From Daphnia carinata (lineage: Eukaryota; Arthropoda; Branchiopoda; Diplostraca; Daphniidae): 64,000 nt of DNA. Under the pieces are notes generated by a model that was not told the DNA's origin, did no database searches, and saw nothing but the letters and a program-made list of their open reading frames with translations. The DNA lies in contig NC_081331.1 in assembly GCF_022539665.2 (NCBI RefSeq), positions 12,184,638 through 12,248,637 on the forward strand. Direction: 5' to 3'. The translations under genes and the position numbers were made by a program. This document shows positions 54,500 to 64,000 of the stretch, one piece after another; position 1 is the stretch's first letter, and every line of letters starts with the position of its first letter.

Positions 54500-55080
54500 G
54501 AGATGGCGTATTTGGCCGATTTTTGATATGTTTCTGCTGCATCGCGATAGCGCGCTGTAGCATACTGGCGCGCTAGCATACAGTTTCGATTCGCACACAC
54601 TAATTTTATATTTTAGATTACTCCAAAACTATATACTCTACGTCGCCGGATAAAAACAAATTCCATTAATCCTTTTGGTGAAATACACATTATCTTTTTT
54701 CGTGTTCCATCCGTGGTTACGTAAAAACAAATTCCATTTTCGTGTTCCTTGGTTAACTTTGAATGAGAACCATGTATAGTTATCGAGATTTAATGATATT
54801 ATTTTTTAATAGGAAAGATTTTTAAGCCCGAAAGACAAAGTCGGGCTTATTTTTTAACCCAACTTTTATCGTTTTTTACGTTTTATTCAAAAACTATGAG
54901 TCCCACGAGAAAAAAACCTTCGTATTCGTGATGCCCGTTCAATTCTGCATCGAAACCATGTATTTAAAGCGAAATCTAAAGCCTTCTCACTTTTCCAATT
55001 TTCTTCAAATCCTAGATTTCGTTAAAAATAGATTATTCCGATTCGAAATTGATCGCTGATCACGAAAGTGAGTAGCGATG
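54500..55080. repeat. Dispersed repeat, copy 2
   Basis: It shares with 48610-49370 the words TTTCTGCTGCATCGCG, TACTGGCGCGCTAGCATA, the TTTTAAGCCCGA stretch, and TTCAATTCTG.ATCGAAA.CATGTATTT followed by AAGCGAAAT. A 9-bp stem (TAAGCCCGA at 54823-54831 against TCGGGCTTA at 54841-54849) sits inside it. No coding capacity is visible. Confidence 0.7.
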
Positions 55081-55099
55081 TCGTTTTGAAAAAAATATG

Positions 55100-55440
55100 T
55101 TTAAAAAAAATGTATTGACAATTCTCTGCACAATACAATTATTTTTGCAACTTCTGAAAGGCAATGTAGCCTTTTCAAAGTTGCCGCCAAACAAGGCAGG
55201 GGGAGACACTGCATTGGTTGACCCACCGGGAGATTACCCGGTGCTGGGCTAAGAGAAGCCGGAAGAAGAGCCGAAGAAACGGAACATTTTTACAGGAGCG
55301 ATTAACCTTTAATTCGGATTTGTGGGTAGCCACACAGCCCTCCATGAACACTTCATCGAACCATGCGGACCCCCACGTCCCCTTTCCGGCCAGAGCCCTC
55401 CAAACCTCGATATATGTTGTTTTTATATTCTTTTTTCTTT
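55100..55440 (+). repeat. Third copy of the giant inverted-repeat core
   Basis: The copy runs from ACAATTCTCTGCACA to CTCCAAACCTCGATATATG and is colinear with 59625-59945 and, inverted, with 58370-58700. Shared landmarks are GAGAAGCCGGAAGAAGAG, TTTTTACAGGAGCGATTAAC, GGATTTGTGGGTAGCCAC and CCCCACGTCCCCTTTCCGGC. It is more diverged from the two arms than they are from each other. This shows that the core is a dispersed repeat. Confidence 0.9.
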
Positions 55441-56147
55441 TTTACAACTATCGCCATCTATGGGCCAGATTCCTACTTAATTTTCTAAATACAACTTTAC
55501 GAATTCTAGCCATATAAATATATAATTTTTTTAATTAATAACTTTATTTCATTAAAATATAACTATACAATAGTTATTTTGTTATATTCTAGTTACTTAA
55601 CTTCATTATTATTACTATTAACTATTAACTTTCCATTTTGTGCTGCAGCAATTATAATGAATGTAATTCTAATAGCAATGAGAATAATTGCTTGTTTTAG
55701 GTATAAATAATATGTTTGAGTAATATAAAGTCATTATTTGTTGTTGCGATGTGAAAATAATACACAATAACGTCTTTATATTACTCAAACATATAAATTT
55801 TCTTAAGTTAAATTTTCATTTGGATAAGTACTTTAAATGTTTAAAAACATTTAGTTTGTTGCGAATAAAATTTCTCGTAATAACTTTTGCGTCCACAAGA
55901 GGCGCCTTAAACCGTGGCTCATCGGACAGTTTTTTTTCAGGCATATTTTTAGATTGGCTTAACGCGTGTAGTCTGCTGTCTACCTTTACTCGCTAGATAG
56001 ACCGTCCTCGCTAGATTTTACTTCTTGACATCTCTATATAATCTTATTTGTTTCATTCTGTTCTACATTTTTTCTGTCCATTGTCACAAGGTAAGTGTTT
56101 TCTTGTATTCTTAGTGTGATTACTTTAAACTATGGTTTTGTTTAACA
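55441..56147. other. AT-rich interval with a perfect hairpin, before the vasa-like pseudogene
   Basis: The interval is AT-rich and non-coding. It includes the 55711-55793 hairpin listed separately. Near 56040-56092 a T/C-rich stretch ends in ACAAG followed by GTAAGTG, which looks like the remains of a 5' untranslated exon and donor of the pseudogene. Confidence 0.5.
55711..55793. repeat. 20-bp perfect inverted repeat (hairpin)
   Basis: TATGTTTGAGTAATATAAAG at 55711-55730 is perfectly complementary to 55774-55793, with a 43-base loop. It could be a small MITE remnant or a transcribed hairpin. There is no evidence of expression in the sequence. Confidence 0.9.
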
Positions 56148-58012
<1,865 letters not shown>

Positions 58013-58020
58013 ATGTCTCT

Positions 58021-58907
58021 TCTGAAGCTTCTGACAGAAGAATATGCTCGCAATCAACTCACGAATCATGTAAGGTATGAACTATATATATGAATTAAGA
58101 GTTTTTATGCCTAATGGTGTTTTACTGTCTTATTATAGATGAACAATAAATTTTGATCTGAAAAGGTTTCATGTTTGGGGCAAGGTCCTGAATAAATTAT
58201 TATGTTTGGATACATTACATGGAATTTCCATACTTCATTCAGATTCTCAATTAAAAACGGTATTAAATTTTTCATAAATTGAAGTGCATATCTGGGCTCC
58301 CTTCCTTTCCGTAGCCCCGTTTCCCCTTGACTCGTAATAAGCCCGTAGGGGGTCATGCCCCTACTGTACGGTATATATAAAAATAACATATACCGAGGTT
58401 TGGAGGGCTCTGGCCGGAAAGGGGACGTGGGGTTCCGCTTAGTCCGATGATGTGTTCACGGAGGGCGATGTGGCTACCCACAAATCCGAATTAAAGGTTA
58501 ATCGCTCCAGTAAAAATGTTCCATATCTTCGGCTCTTCTTCCGGCTTCTCTTAGCCAATCACCGGGTAATCTCCCCGGTGGGTCAACAAGGCAGTGTCTC
58601 CCCCCTGCCTGGGTTGACGGCAACTTTTGAAAGGGCTATTATGCCTTTTTAAAGTTGCAAAAATAATTCTAATGTGCAGAGAATTGTCAATAAAATTTTT
58701 TTTATAAAATATGTTTTCCAAAATTTGTTTCTTTCTTTGTCTGTTATCGCTGTGTTTACACATTACATTTATCACCTTTTTTTATTTAGCTTGCTCAATT
58801 CACCTTTACTGTTTTGGCCACCTTTGATGGTAAGCATTGGGACACGTTTAATGGTAAGCATTGTTTCCATTGGTTTATTTGTTTATATGTAAGCATTCAA
58901 TTATTAT
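58021..58907 (-). repeat. Giant inverted repeat, left arm
   Basis: Reading the minus strand of this segment gives a sequence colinear with 59421-60272. Shared landmarks from the outer to the inner end are TTCTGNCAGAAG, TGGGGCAAG, TGAAGTGCATATCTGGGCTC, GGGGTCATGCCCCTACTGTA, GACGTGGGG, TTAATCGCTCC, AAGTTGCAAAAATAATTCTA and CACCTTTGATGGTAA. The middle third is nearly identical between arms; the outer and inner ends are more diverged. The outer end abuts the vasa-like pseudogene. No protein frame is conserved in the arm. Confidence 0.92.
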
Positions 58908-58909
58908 CC

Positions 58910-58968
58910 AGGGATCGAAACCTGGATGTTCGGCACACCGAGCCGATGCTCTACCAATGAGCCATGAA
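58910..58968 (-). pseudogene. tRNA-like sequence 1 in the palindrome spacer
   Basis: Read on the minus strand it shows an A box (TGGCTCATTGGTAGAGC), a perfect 5-bp anticodon stem TCGGC/GCCGA, and a T arm CCAGG/CCTGG with B box GGTTTCGATCCC. The ends do not form an acceptor stem and the base before the presumed anticodon is C instead of the invariant U. Probably tRNA-derived, not a working tRNA. Confidence 0.55.
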
Positions 58969-59092
58969 TCATATGATGACAAGTTGGCTTTTTTCTAGTC
59001 GCTTGCGGACTTGCATTTACACTTAGAATAAAACTGAAATGCAATACTGCAAAATTCTTTTCTACATTTATTCTGCTTCATTTTTAAACATC

Positions 59093-59160
59093 TACGGGGG
59101 TTTGAACCCAGGGTAACAGATATCGCAGCTAAAGACTATACCACAGAGCTATGGTCCTTA
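59093..59160 (-). pseudogene. tRNA-like sequence 2 in the palindrome spacer
   Basis: The minus strand shows TAGCTCTGTGGTATAGTC (A-box-like) and GGGTTCAAACCCC (B-box-like) at about normal spacing. The anticodon arm and acceptor stem are not convincing. Confidence 0.5.
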
Positions 59161-59264
59161 TGAAAGTAATAGACAGATAAACATATAGTTGTGAAGGACT
59201 GCATAAACATCCTAGACGATAACATATGATATGCGATAATAAAAAAATCATATATATATCTCGT

Positions 59265-59330
59265 GGCTCAATGTTAGAGCATCGGCGTTGCACGCTGAAT
59301 GTCTGGGGATCGGTTCCCATACGAGTAAAT
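59265..59330 (+). pseudogene. tRNA-Ala-like sequence 3 in the palindrome spacer
   Basis: The cloverleaf is largely recognisable. The acceptor CTCGTGG pairs for six bases with the 3' end, and the D stem is GCTC/GAGC. The anticodon stem is TCGGC/GCTGA around a seven-base loop GTTGCAC, giving anticodon TGC (Ala). The T arm is irregular and the B box reads GGATCGGTTCCC, so function is doubtful. Confidence 0.5.
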
Positions 59331-59420
59331 TAAGTACATATTCAAAATTACTTCAGAAAATATCCAGGTATTACACGTTATTCCTTGAATCTAAGTTGAA
59401 GAATTCAAAGAGTGTAATAA

Positions 59421-60272
59421 ATAATAATTGAATACTTACAGATAAACGATAAACCAATGGAAACAATGGTTACCATCAAAGGTGGCAAAAACAATAAAGT
59501 TGAACTGAGCAAGTTAAATAAGAAAAAGTTGATAAATGTAATGTGTTTGGTAAATCGCTGTGTTTAACAGCGAAAACAGACAAAGAAAGAAACAAATTTT
59601 GGAAAAAAAATTTTATAAAAAAAATTTTATTGACAATTCTCTGCACATTAGAATTATTTTTGCAACTTTAAAAAGGCACAATAGCCCTTTCAAAAGTTGC
59701 CGTCAACCCAGGCAGGGGGAGACACTGCCTTGTTGACCCACCGGGGAGATTACCCGGTGATTGGCTAAGAGAAGCCGGAAGAAGAGCTGAAGATTTGGAA
59801 CATTTTTACAGGAGCGATTAACCTTTAGTTCGGATTTGTGGGTAGCCACGTCGCCCTCCGTGAACACATCATCGGACTACGCGGACCCCCACGTCCCCTT
59901 TCCGGCCAGAGCCCTCCAAACCTCGGTATATGTTGTTTTTATATATACCGTACAGTAGGGGCATGACCCCCTACGGGCTTATTACGAGTCAAGGGGAAAC
60001 GGGGCTACGGAAAGGAAGGGAGCCCAGATATGCACTTCAATTTTTTAAAATATAAAATACCGCCTCGAGAATCCAAATTAAGTATAGAAATGTCATGTCA
60101 TCCATTCAATCATTACAATTTATTCAGTGTCTTGCCCCAACCAAGAATCTTTTCAGATCCAATGTTACTATTAACCTATGCTGAGAAAAGAAAAACAACA
60201 CCATTAAGCATATCAATTGTTGCTCATGTGACTTACATGACTTATAGATTCAACTTCTGGCAGAAACTTGGG
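59421..60272 (+). repeat. Giant inverted repeat, right arm
   Basis: Mirror copy of 58021-58907, separated from it by about 510 bp. In this orientation it runs inner to outer, from ATAATAATTGAAT to the CAACTTCTGGCAGAAACTTG landmark. The core 59600-60040 is nearly identical to the left arm, and 59625-59945 also resembles 55100-55440. The AAACAGCG/CGCTGT word at 59562-59573 forms a small extra hairpin absent from the left arm. Confidence 0.92.
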
Positions 60273-60492
60273 AAAGGCCATACAAATTGCAGATGAAAAT
60301 CATTGTATAAGGCTTTTGAATGATAAAATAGCACCCCTAGAATGTTGCATTGTTGATAGTTGTGTTCCCAGTATGCTGAAAATCCTTTCCTATTGGATAA
60401 ATTTTTTTTTTAGATTAGACATGGTTGGCAAAAAGCAGGAGAAATGCTTTGTCATAAATTCAAAAAAATTTTCAAGATAATTCCTTTCATAC

Positions 60493-61503
60493 CTAAAAAG
60501 TCCATGTATGATGTTCATCGCTGCAATGCCAACGAAATGAAACATCTTTAGGGCCATTTAAGTACCCAGCTTCACCAACACTCTGAACATAAAGGACAAG
60601 TTGTTCTTTAGCAAGAGAAGCAGAATTATTTGAGGCTTCTAGCTGTGACAGAACTATAAAGGATTGCTGTTACACAGGATTCATTCACACAAGATGGTAC
60701 TTCTCATTAGACAATTTGCATACTCTATTACTTTACCTCATACCTTAATGGTAATGCACTTTCAGTGTTTTTCAACTGTAGGCTCACTCTTCCATCCTGT
60801 AACACTTCCAGACTTGACTTGATCCCCCACTAAAATTCTGTGAATGCAAAATAATAGCATTAAAAATACTTTTTCAATAGACAAAAAACCGAAAAGTACC
60901 TAATTCATGTTTTATGTTAAACTCATGCTATTTCTGGGTTTCCGTACCACACACATTTTCAGCCCAAATACGGTCCCACAATTGTTCACTTCCTTCACTG
61001 CATGGACTTATTACTAACAATTCTTTTAGTGCAGCACTAACAGAATTTAACTTTAACACACTGTCAGGTGGTAGACTGAATAACTAAACAATAAATAATT
61101 GTTTGTTAAAATTCTATACTTATTTTGAATTCTTATTTGAAAATTTTAGGTACCTGACTGTGTTCGCCTAATGCCAATTCATCCTCATGTTCAGTTAGGG
61201 ATGAGTTTGGAAAAACCTCCTTCACTGTTTGGAAACTGTTCTGTTCCAATTTGTTCTTTTCCCCTAGCTGAGCTTGTAGACTCAAAATTTGAGCTACAAA
61301 ACACAAATGAATAAAAGCAAATAAATAGAATCATTACGTATTAGCCTTACCATCCTTAGCTTTGCTGTTATCTAATATTTTGTGTTGTTCCAATAATTGG
61401 GCCTGCAGCTTCATAATTTGATCTAATAAACAATAATTAATAATTGAAAACCAATATAATAATGTTTATACTTACCATCCTTTTGTTGTATTATCTTATC
61501 CAT
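60493..61503 (-). CDS. Unrecognised coiled-coil protein, predicted 211 aa
   Basis: A gene model with good splice sites and closing phases. Exons in transcript order: 61503-61476, 61422-61351, 61293-61154, 61083-60955, 60829-60737 and 60666-60493. The N-terminus MDKIIQQKDDQIMKLQAQLL and the next exon's AQILSLQAQLGEKNKLEQ form a repeated coiled-coil pattern. The rest is acidic and mixed (SLPPDSVLKLNSVSAALKEL, SSLEVLQDGRVSLQLKN, EQLVLYVQSVGEAGYL), ending DEHHTWTF. I do not recognise a family. The donor of exon 4 (GTGTGT) is weak; reading through would end the protein at 60928 after 131 aa. The composition of each exon supports real coding. Head to head with TTC19, 425 bp apart. Confidence 0.5.
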
Positions 61504-61928
61504 TTTTCAATTGTTCCTCCAGCCACGCGTTATTCTCTCCATCCACGCTACTGAACTAGCTGCGAATGGCATCCAATGGACTGAAATTGCCTACGCCAGT
61601 AATAACGAGTCTGAGCGGTAGATGGCTACGTGTCGGAAAAAAAGAAAAAAGTGTGATTTTTTTTTTTTTTTTGGCGAAATTTTTTTTTTTTTCATGTAAA
61701 ACGGATTGCCATATGCCATAAAAAGCGTGATCTTTTTTTTTTCCCGAAATTTTTTTTTTTTTGGGGTAAAACGGATTGCCATACCCATACACCTATGGCA
61801 ATCCGAATTTCATTAATCGTCGTCTGCTTTTCTTTGACAAACAAATCTCTACTTACTTCAATTCTTACCGTGATGGACAGTTCCCTTGCAAGTGTTCTAT
61901 ATTACAGACGCTCTTAATTTTAGTAAAA
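61504..61928. promoter_or_regulatory. Shared upstream region of the coiled-coil gene and TTC19
   Basis: The start codons of the two genes face away from each other across 425 bp. The region includes the poly-T tandem and hairpin listed separately, and should contain both promoters. No TATA box or other defined element could be assigned. Confidence 0.45.
61651..61805. repeat. Imperfect ~70-bp tandem duplication with poly-T runs and a 12-bp hairpin
   Basis: Two units (about 61651-61724 and 61725-61790) each read GTGAT, T run, CGAAAT, T run, GTAAAACGGATTGCCATA. The last word, CGGATTGCCATA at 61772-61783, is perfectly inverted at 61794-61805 (TATGGCAATCCG), giving a 12-bp stem with a 10-base loop. 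The first unit carries the same 12-mer at 61702-61713. Confidence 0.85.
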
Positions 61929-63152
61929 ATGTTTCTGCAGCAAAAACATTCGTGGTGCAGTTTAGCTCGCATGATGACTCAATATTCAAAAATGTCAGTA
62001 AAACAGCTATCGATACAAGCGACTACATCTGGAATCCCAATTAAAAATCATTGCCTTTCAACAATCTCTACATTACATAAGCCTTTCACAGGTTTGCAAA
62101 ATGGCACTTCGACAAACAAGGAATATGAAGGGAATAGCCAGTCCACTATATCTAAGTGTTTTGGTTTTGCGGGATTGATGAGTATTTTGGGTGCCAAAGT
62201 TAATGATGAAAATAAGGAGCAACTTGGTGAAGAAAAAATTATTCACATGATCAAATTGGCAAAGCTTTCCCAAGAGGTATAGATATTTGACAAGGCAACA
62301 TTATTTAAAACTTACAGGATCCTTTGATTATCTTGATAGAGGAAAGAATTCAAGAAATCAGAGCAATTGCTTCATTTAGCGTTGCGAGCAGCATATGAAA
62401 TCCAACACCATGCTGCCCAAAAATACATTATTGATGATATGGCTAATAATGCTTACGAGGCTGGGGACTTCAAAAAAGCAGAAAAGCTGTTTGTTGATTT
62501 GATTAAACAGCTTCTGACTAGTGGAGTGGCTCAAAGTGACAATTCCATTATTCACATTAGTGCAAAACTTGCAAATTTGTATGCTATGTTTCATGAAGAA
62601 GTTAAGGCTCATGAAGGATTCAACTTTTGCATTCATCATCTGGAAGCAAAGATAAAAAAAGGTGAAGATGATTTTGACACCCTTGCTCTTTATTCATTAA
62701 TCCTCTCCTGGTTTGGCGATTACGTCCATGGAAGAGGAGATTTTACACAATCCTTGGCTTTATTTAAGCAATCACATGAGATTTCAGTTAAAATTAATGG
62801 CAAACACCACCCCCACAGCCTGCTTCAGCTCAATAATATGGCTGCTGCCTACACATTGATGAACCTACTTGAAGATGCCGTAGATTGTCTAAATACAGCT
62901 CTAGTCCTCGCTCAAGAGGTGCAGTTGGATGACGGTATGAAGGACCTTCCATATTATTTTATTAACTTAGCAAATGTGTACCTGACTCAAGTGGAAAAGT
63001 CTGCGGCGGATGCCAAAGAATTGTTAAAAATGGCTGAAAATTCCTGCAGAGAAGCTCTGAAGTGTGCTAAAGTTGTGGATAATAGAGATGCTTTGATACA
63101 AGCTAGGAAATGTATGAAACAAATTAATTCGTATCAATCAATATCAAATTAA
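61929..63152 (+). CDS. TTC19: Tetratricopeptide repeat protein 19, mitochondrial
   Basis: Mitochondrial inner-membrane TPR protein needed to keep respiratory complex III active by clearing Rieske-protein fragments. Exons 61929-62276 and 62340-63152 give 386 aa, close to human TTC19. The frame is open upstream, but 61929 is the first ATG in it. The N-terminus (MFLQQKHSWCSLARMMTQYS) is basic and hydroxylated without acidic residues, as expected for a mitochondrial targeting sequence. Helical repeats begin with IHMIKLAKLSQE. Typical TPR pairs are seen in NAYEAGDFKKAEKLFVDL, SAKLANLYAMF, GDFTQSLALFKQSHEIS, HHPHSLLQLNNMAAAYTLMN and DLPYYFINLANVYL. Its stop is 37 bases from the PIG-K stop on the other strand, so the two 3' UTRs must overlap or be extremely short. 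Confidence 0.9.
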
Positions 63153-63189
63153 ATCTCTCACTGAAAACGTGTATCAACTGACTTAAATT

Positions 63190-64000
63190 TTAAAATGTCA
63201 AACTATGAATGCATAGTGGCGGAATAGGGTCTGCATAACGTAATGAGCGTCCCGGTACGGCTTCCCGAGGCGGTAAACTACAGAAATAATAGTACCGCAT
63301 GATAACTTTGTGATAGAACAATAAACTCATAAATTTTCACCTTGATTTTTCATTTGATGATGGAGGTAATACTATCGGATCAGCTGCCATCGCAAGCCGT
63401 TTTTGAGAGCCAAAAAAATCTGTAATAAAAACTCTGTTAGCGTCCCGCTGGAAAAGGTCGCTACGAAAGCCGACAGTAGATAGGCAAAGATATTTCGGAC
63501 AGACTTTGAGCTAAAAAAAAGAAAAAACAATAAAAATTATGATCCATGGGGTGATGGCAATTCTAAAAGAACATACAAACTGGCCAAGGGTATGATTACT
63601 TGTGGGGGTAACATGTTCCAAAAATTCTAGGGCATAATACGTGTAACGATCAATTATGTAGACGCCAATGGCAGGATCGACATGGTGTGAAAGGGAATCC
63701 TCTCCGACCAAACTGCTACCAATCGCCAACACATTTGGAGAATAGAATTTCTGGTACAGTGAAGCTGCTTGGCAAGTGTCAACTATGAACAACATTTCGT
63801 GATATCTGCCAATCAAGAATCAATACAGAATGTCAATTATGCATGATAGAAGGATCAGGATGTTTGACAGCAAACAGAGATCTCATACCTTTGTTTTTCC
63901 CACATCTGTTGAATTGCATCCGCCAAATCAACATTAGTTATCTCTTCCGAGTCTTGGAATTTCAAGAACCCATCCCCACCATGCCCAGTCAAATATATAA
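63190..64000 (-). CDS. PIGK: GPI transamidase catalytic subunit PIG-K/GPI8 (3' part, cut by the window edge)
   Basis: ER-lumenal cysteine peptidase (family C13) that cleaves GPI-attachment signals and transfers proteins to GPI anchors. Visible exons in transcript order: 64000-63889 (continues beyond the window), 63805-63577, 63510-63341 and 63277-63190. The catalytic His is in LTGHGGDGF and the catalytic Cys in FIVDTCQA. The rest is nearly invariant in animals ([51 protein letters not shown]). The third exon has VCPKYLC, DLFQRD and ITDFFGS. The last exon gives a short hydrophilic end without an obvious membrane helix, unlike vertebrate PIG-K; this may be a real difference or an alternative end. 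The protein start lies outside the window. Confidence 0.97.

Noticed and set aside
59265-59330. Functional tRNA-Ala(TGC)
   Set aside because: The acceptor, D and anticodon arms are plausible, but the T arm and B box are irregular, so it is listed as tRNA-like only.
58021-60272. Palindrome read as a complete autonomous transposon
   Set aside because: No transposase, reverse transcriptase or integrase frame exists in the arms or spacer.
61556-61792. Minus-strand frames with Lys-rich runs near 61.7 kb
   Set aside because: They are translations of the poly-T tandem repeat and have no independent support.

Overview
The window looks like nuclear DNA of an arthropod, most probably a branchiopod crustacean such as Daphnia. 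Genes are split by many short introns (often 50-90 nt) with GT..AG borders, the proteins are animal families, and one gene (beaten path) is arthropod-typical. The species is inferred from gene style, not from a search. Exon borders below were worked out by hand from splice signals and reading phase. Every multi-exon model closes in frame, except the hnRNP U-like gene, which has one apparent frameshift.

Region 1 (1-14.5 kb) is a dense block of conserved genes. In order they are an hnRNP U-like protein (+), a TMC transmembrane channel-like protein (-), the FHA/RING ubiquitin ligase RNF8 (-), the cyclin-dependent kinase subunit CKS1 (+) and RNA polymerase II subunit RPB7 (-). RNF8 and CKS1 share a head-to-head upstream region. 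The hnRNP U-like/TMC and CKS1/RPB7 pairs converge tail to tail.

Region 2 (14.5-21.4 kb) has no convincing gene. It holds tRNA-like pseudo-sequences, a GC-rich island with a perfect 23-bp tandem duplication, AT-rich simple sequence, and a 569-bp foldback element with 28-bp terminal inverted repeats.

Region 3 (21.4-28.9 kb) carries two + strand genes: an interleukin-17-receptor-like SEFIR membrane protein and a codanin-1 homologue. Region 4 (28.9-45.1 kb) is about 16 kb of AT-rich, TATATA-rich sequence without a recognisable gene. A splice acceptor just before the beaten-path start codon suggests that part of it is a 5' intron of that gene.

Region 5 (45.1-54.4 kb) holds a beaten-path-like immunoglobulin protein (+), whose last intron contains a dispersed repeat, and the catalytic alpha subunit of platelet-activating-factor acetylhydrolase 1b (-).

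Region 6 (54.4-60.3 kb) is a decayed repeat neighbourhood. It contains a second copy of the beaten-path intron repeat, a 20-bp perfect hairpin, an intron-containing vasa-like DEAD-box pseudogene, and a very large inverted repeat. The arms of that repeat are about 850-890 bp, and the roughly 510-bp spacer holds three tRNA-like sequences. A third copy of the arm core lies near 55.1 kb.

Region 7 (60.5-64 kb) returns to ordinary genes: an unrecognised coiled-coil protein (-), TTC19 (+) and the 3' part of PIG-K/GPI8 (-), which runs off the right edge. No known operon-like or immune-type system was found. The most unusual structures are the giant palindrome with its tRNA-like loop, the vasa pseudogene beside it, the hnRNP U-like frameshift, and a possible zinc-binding alternative last exon for RNF8.
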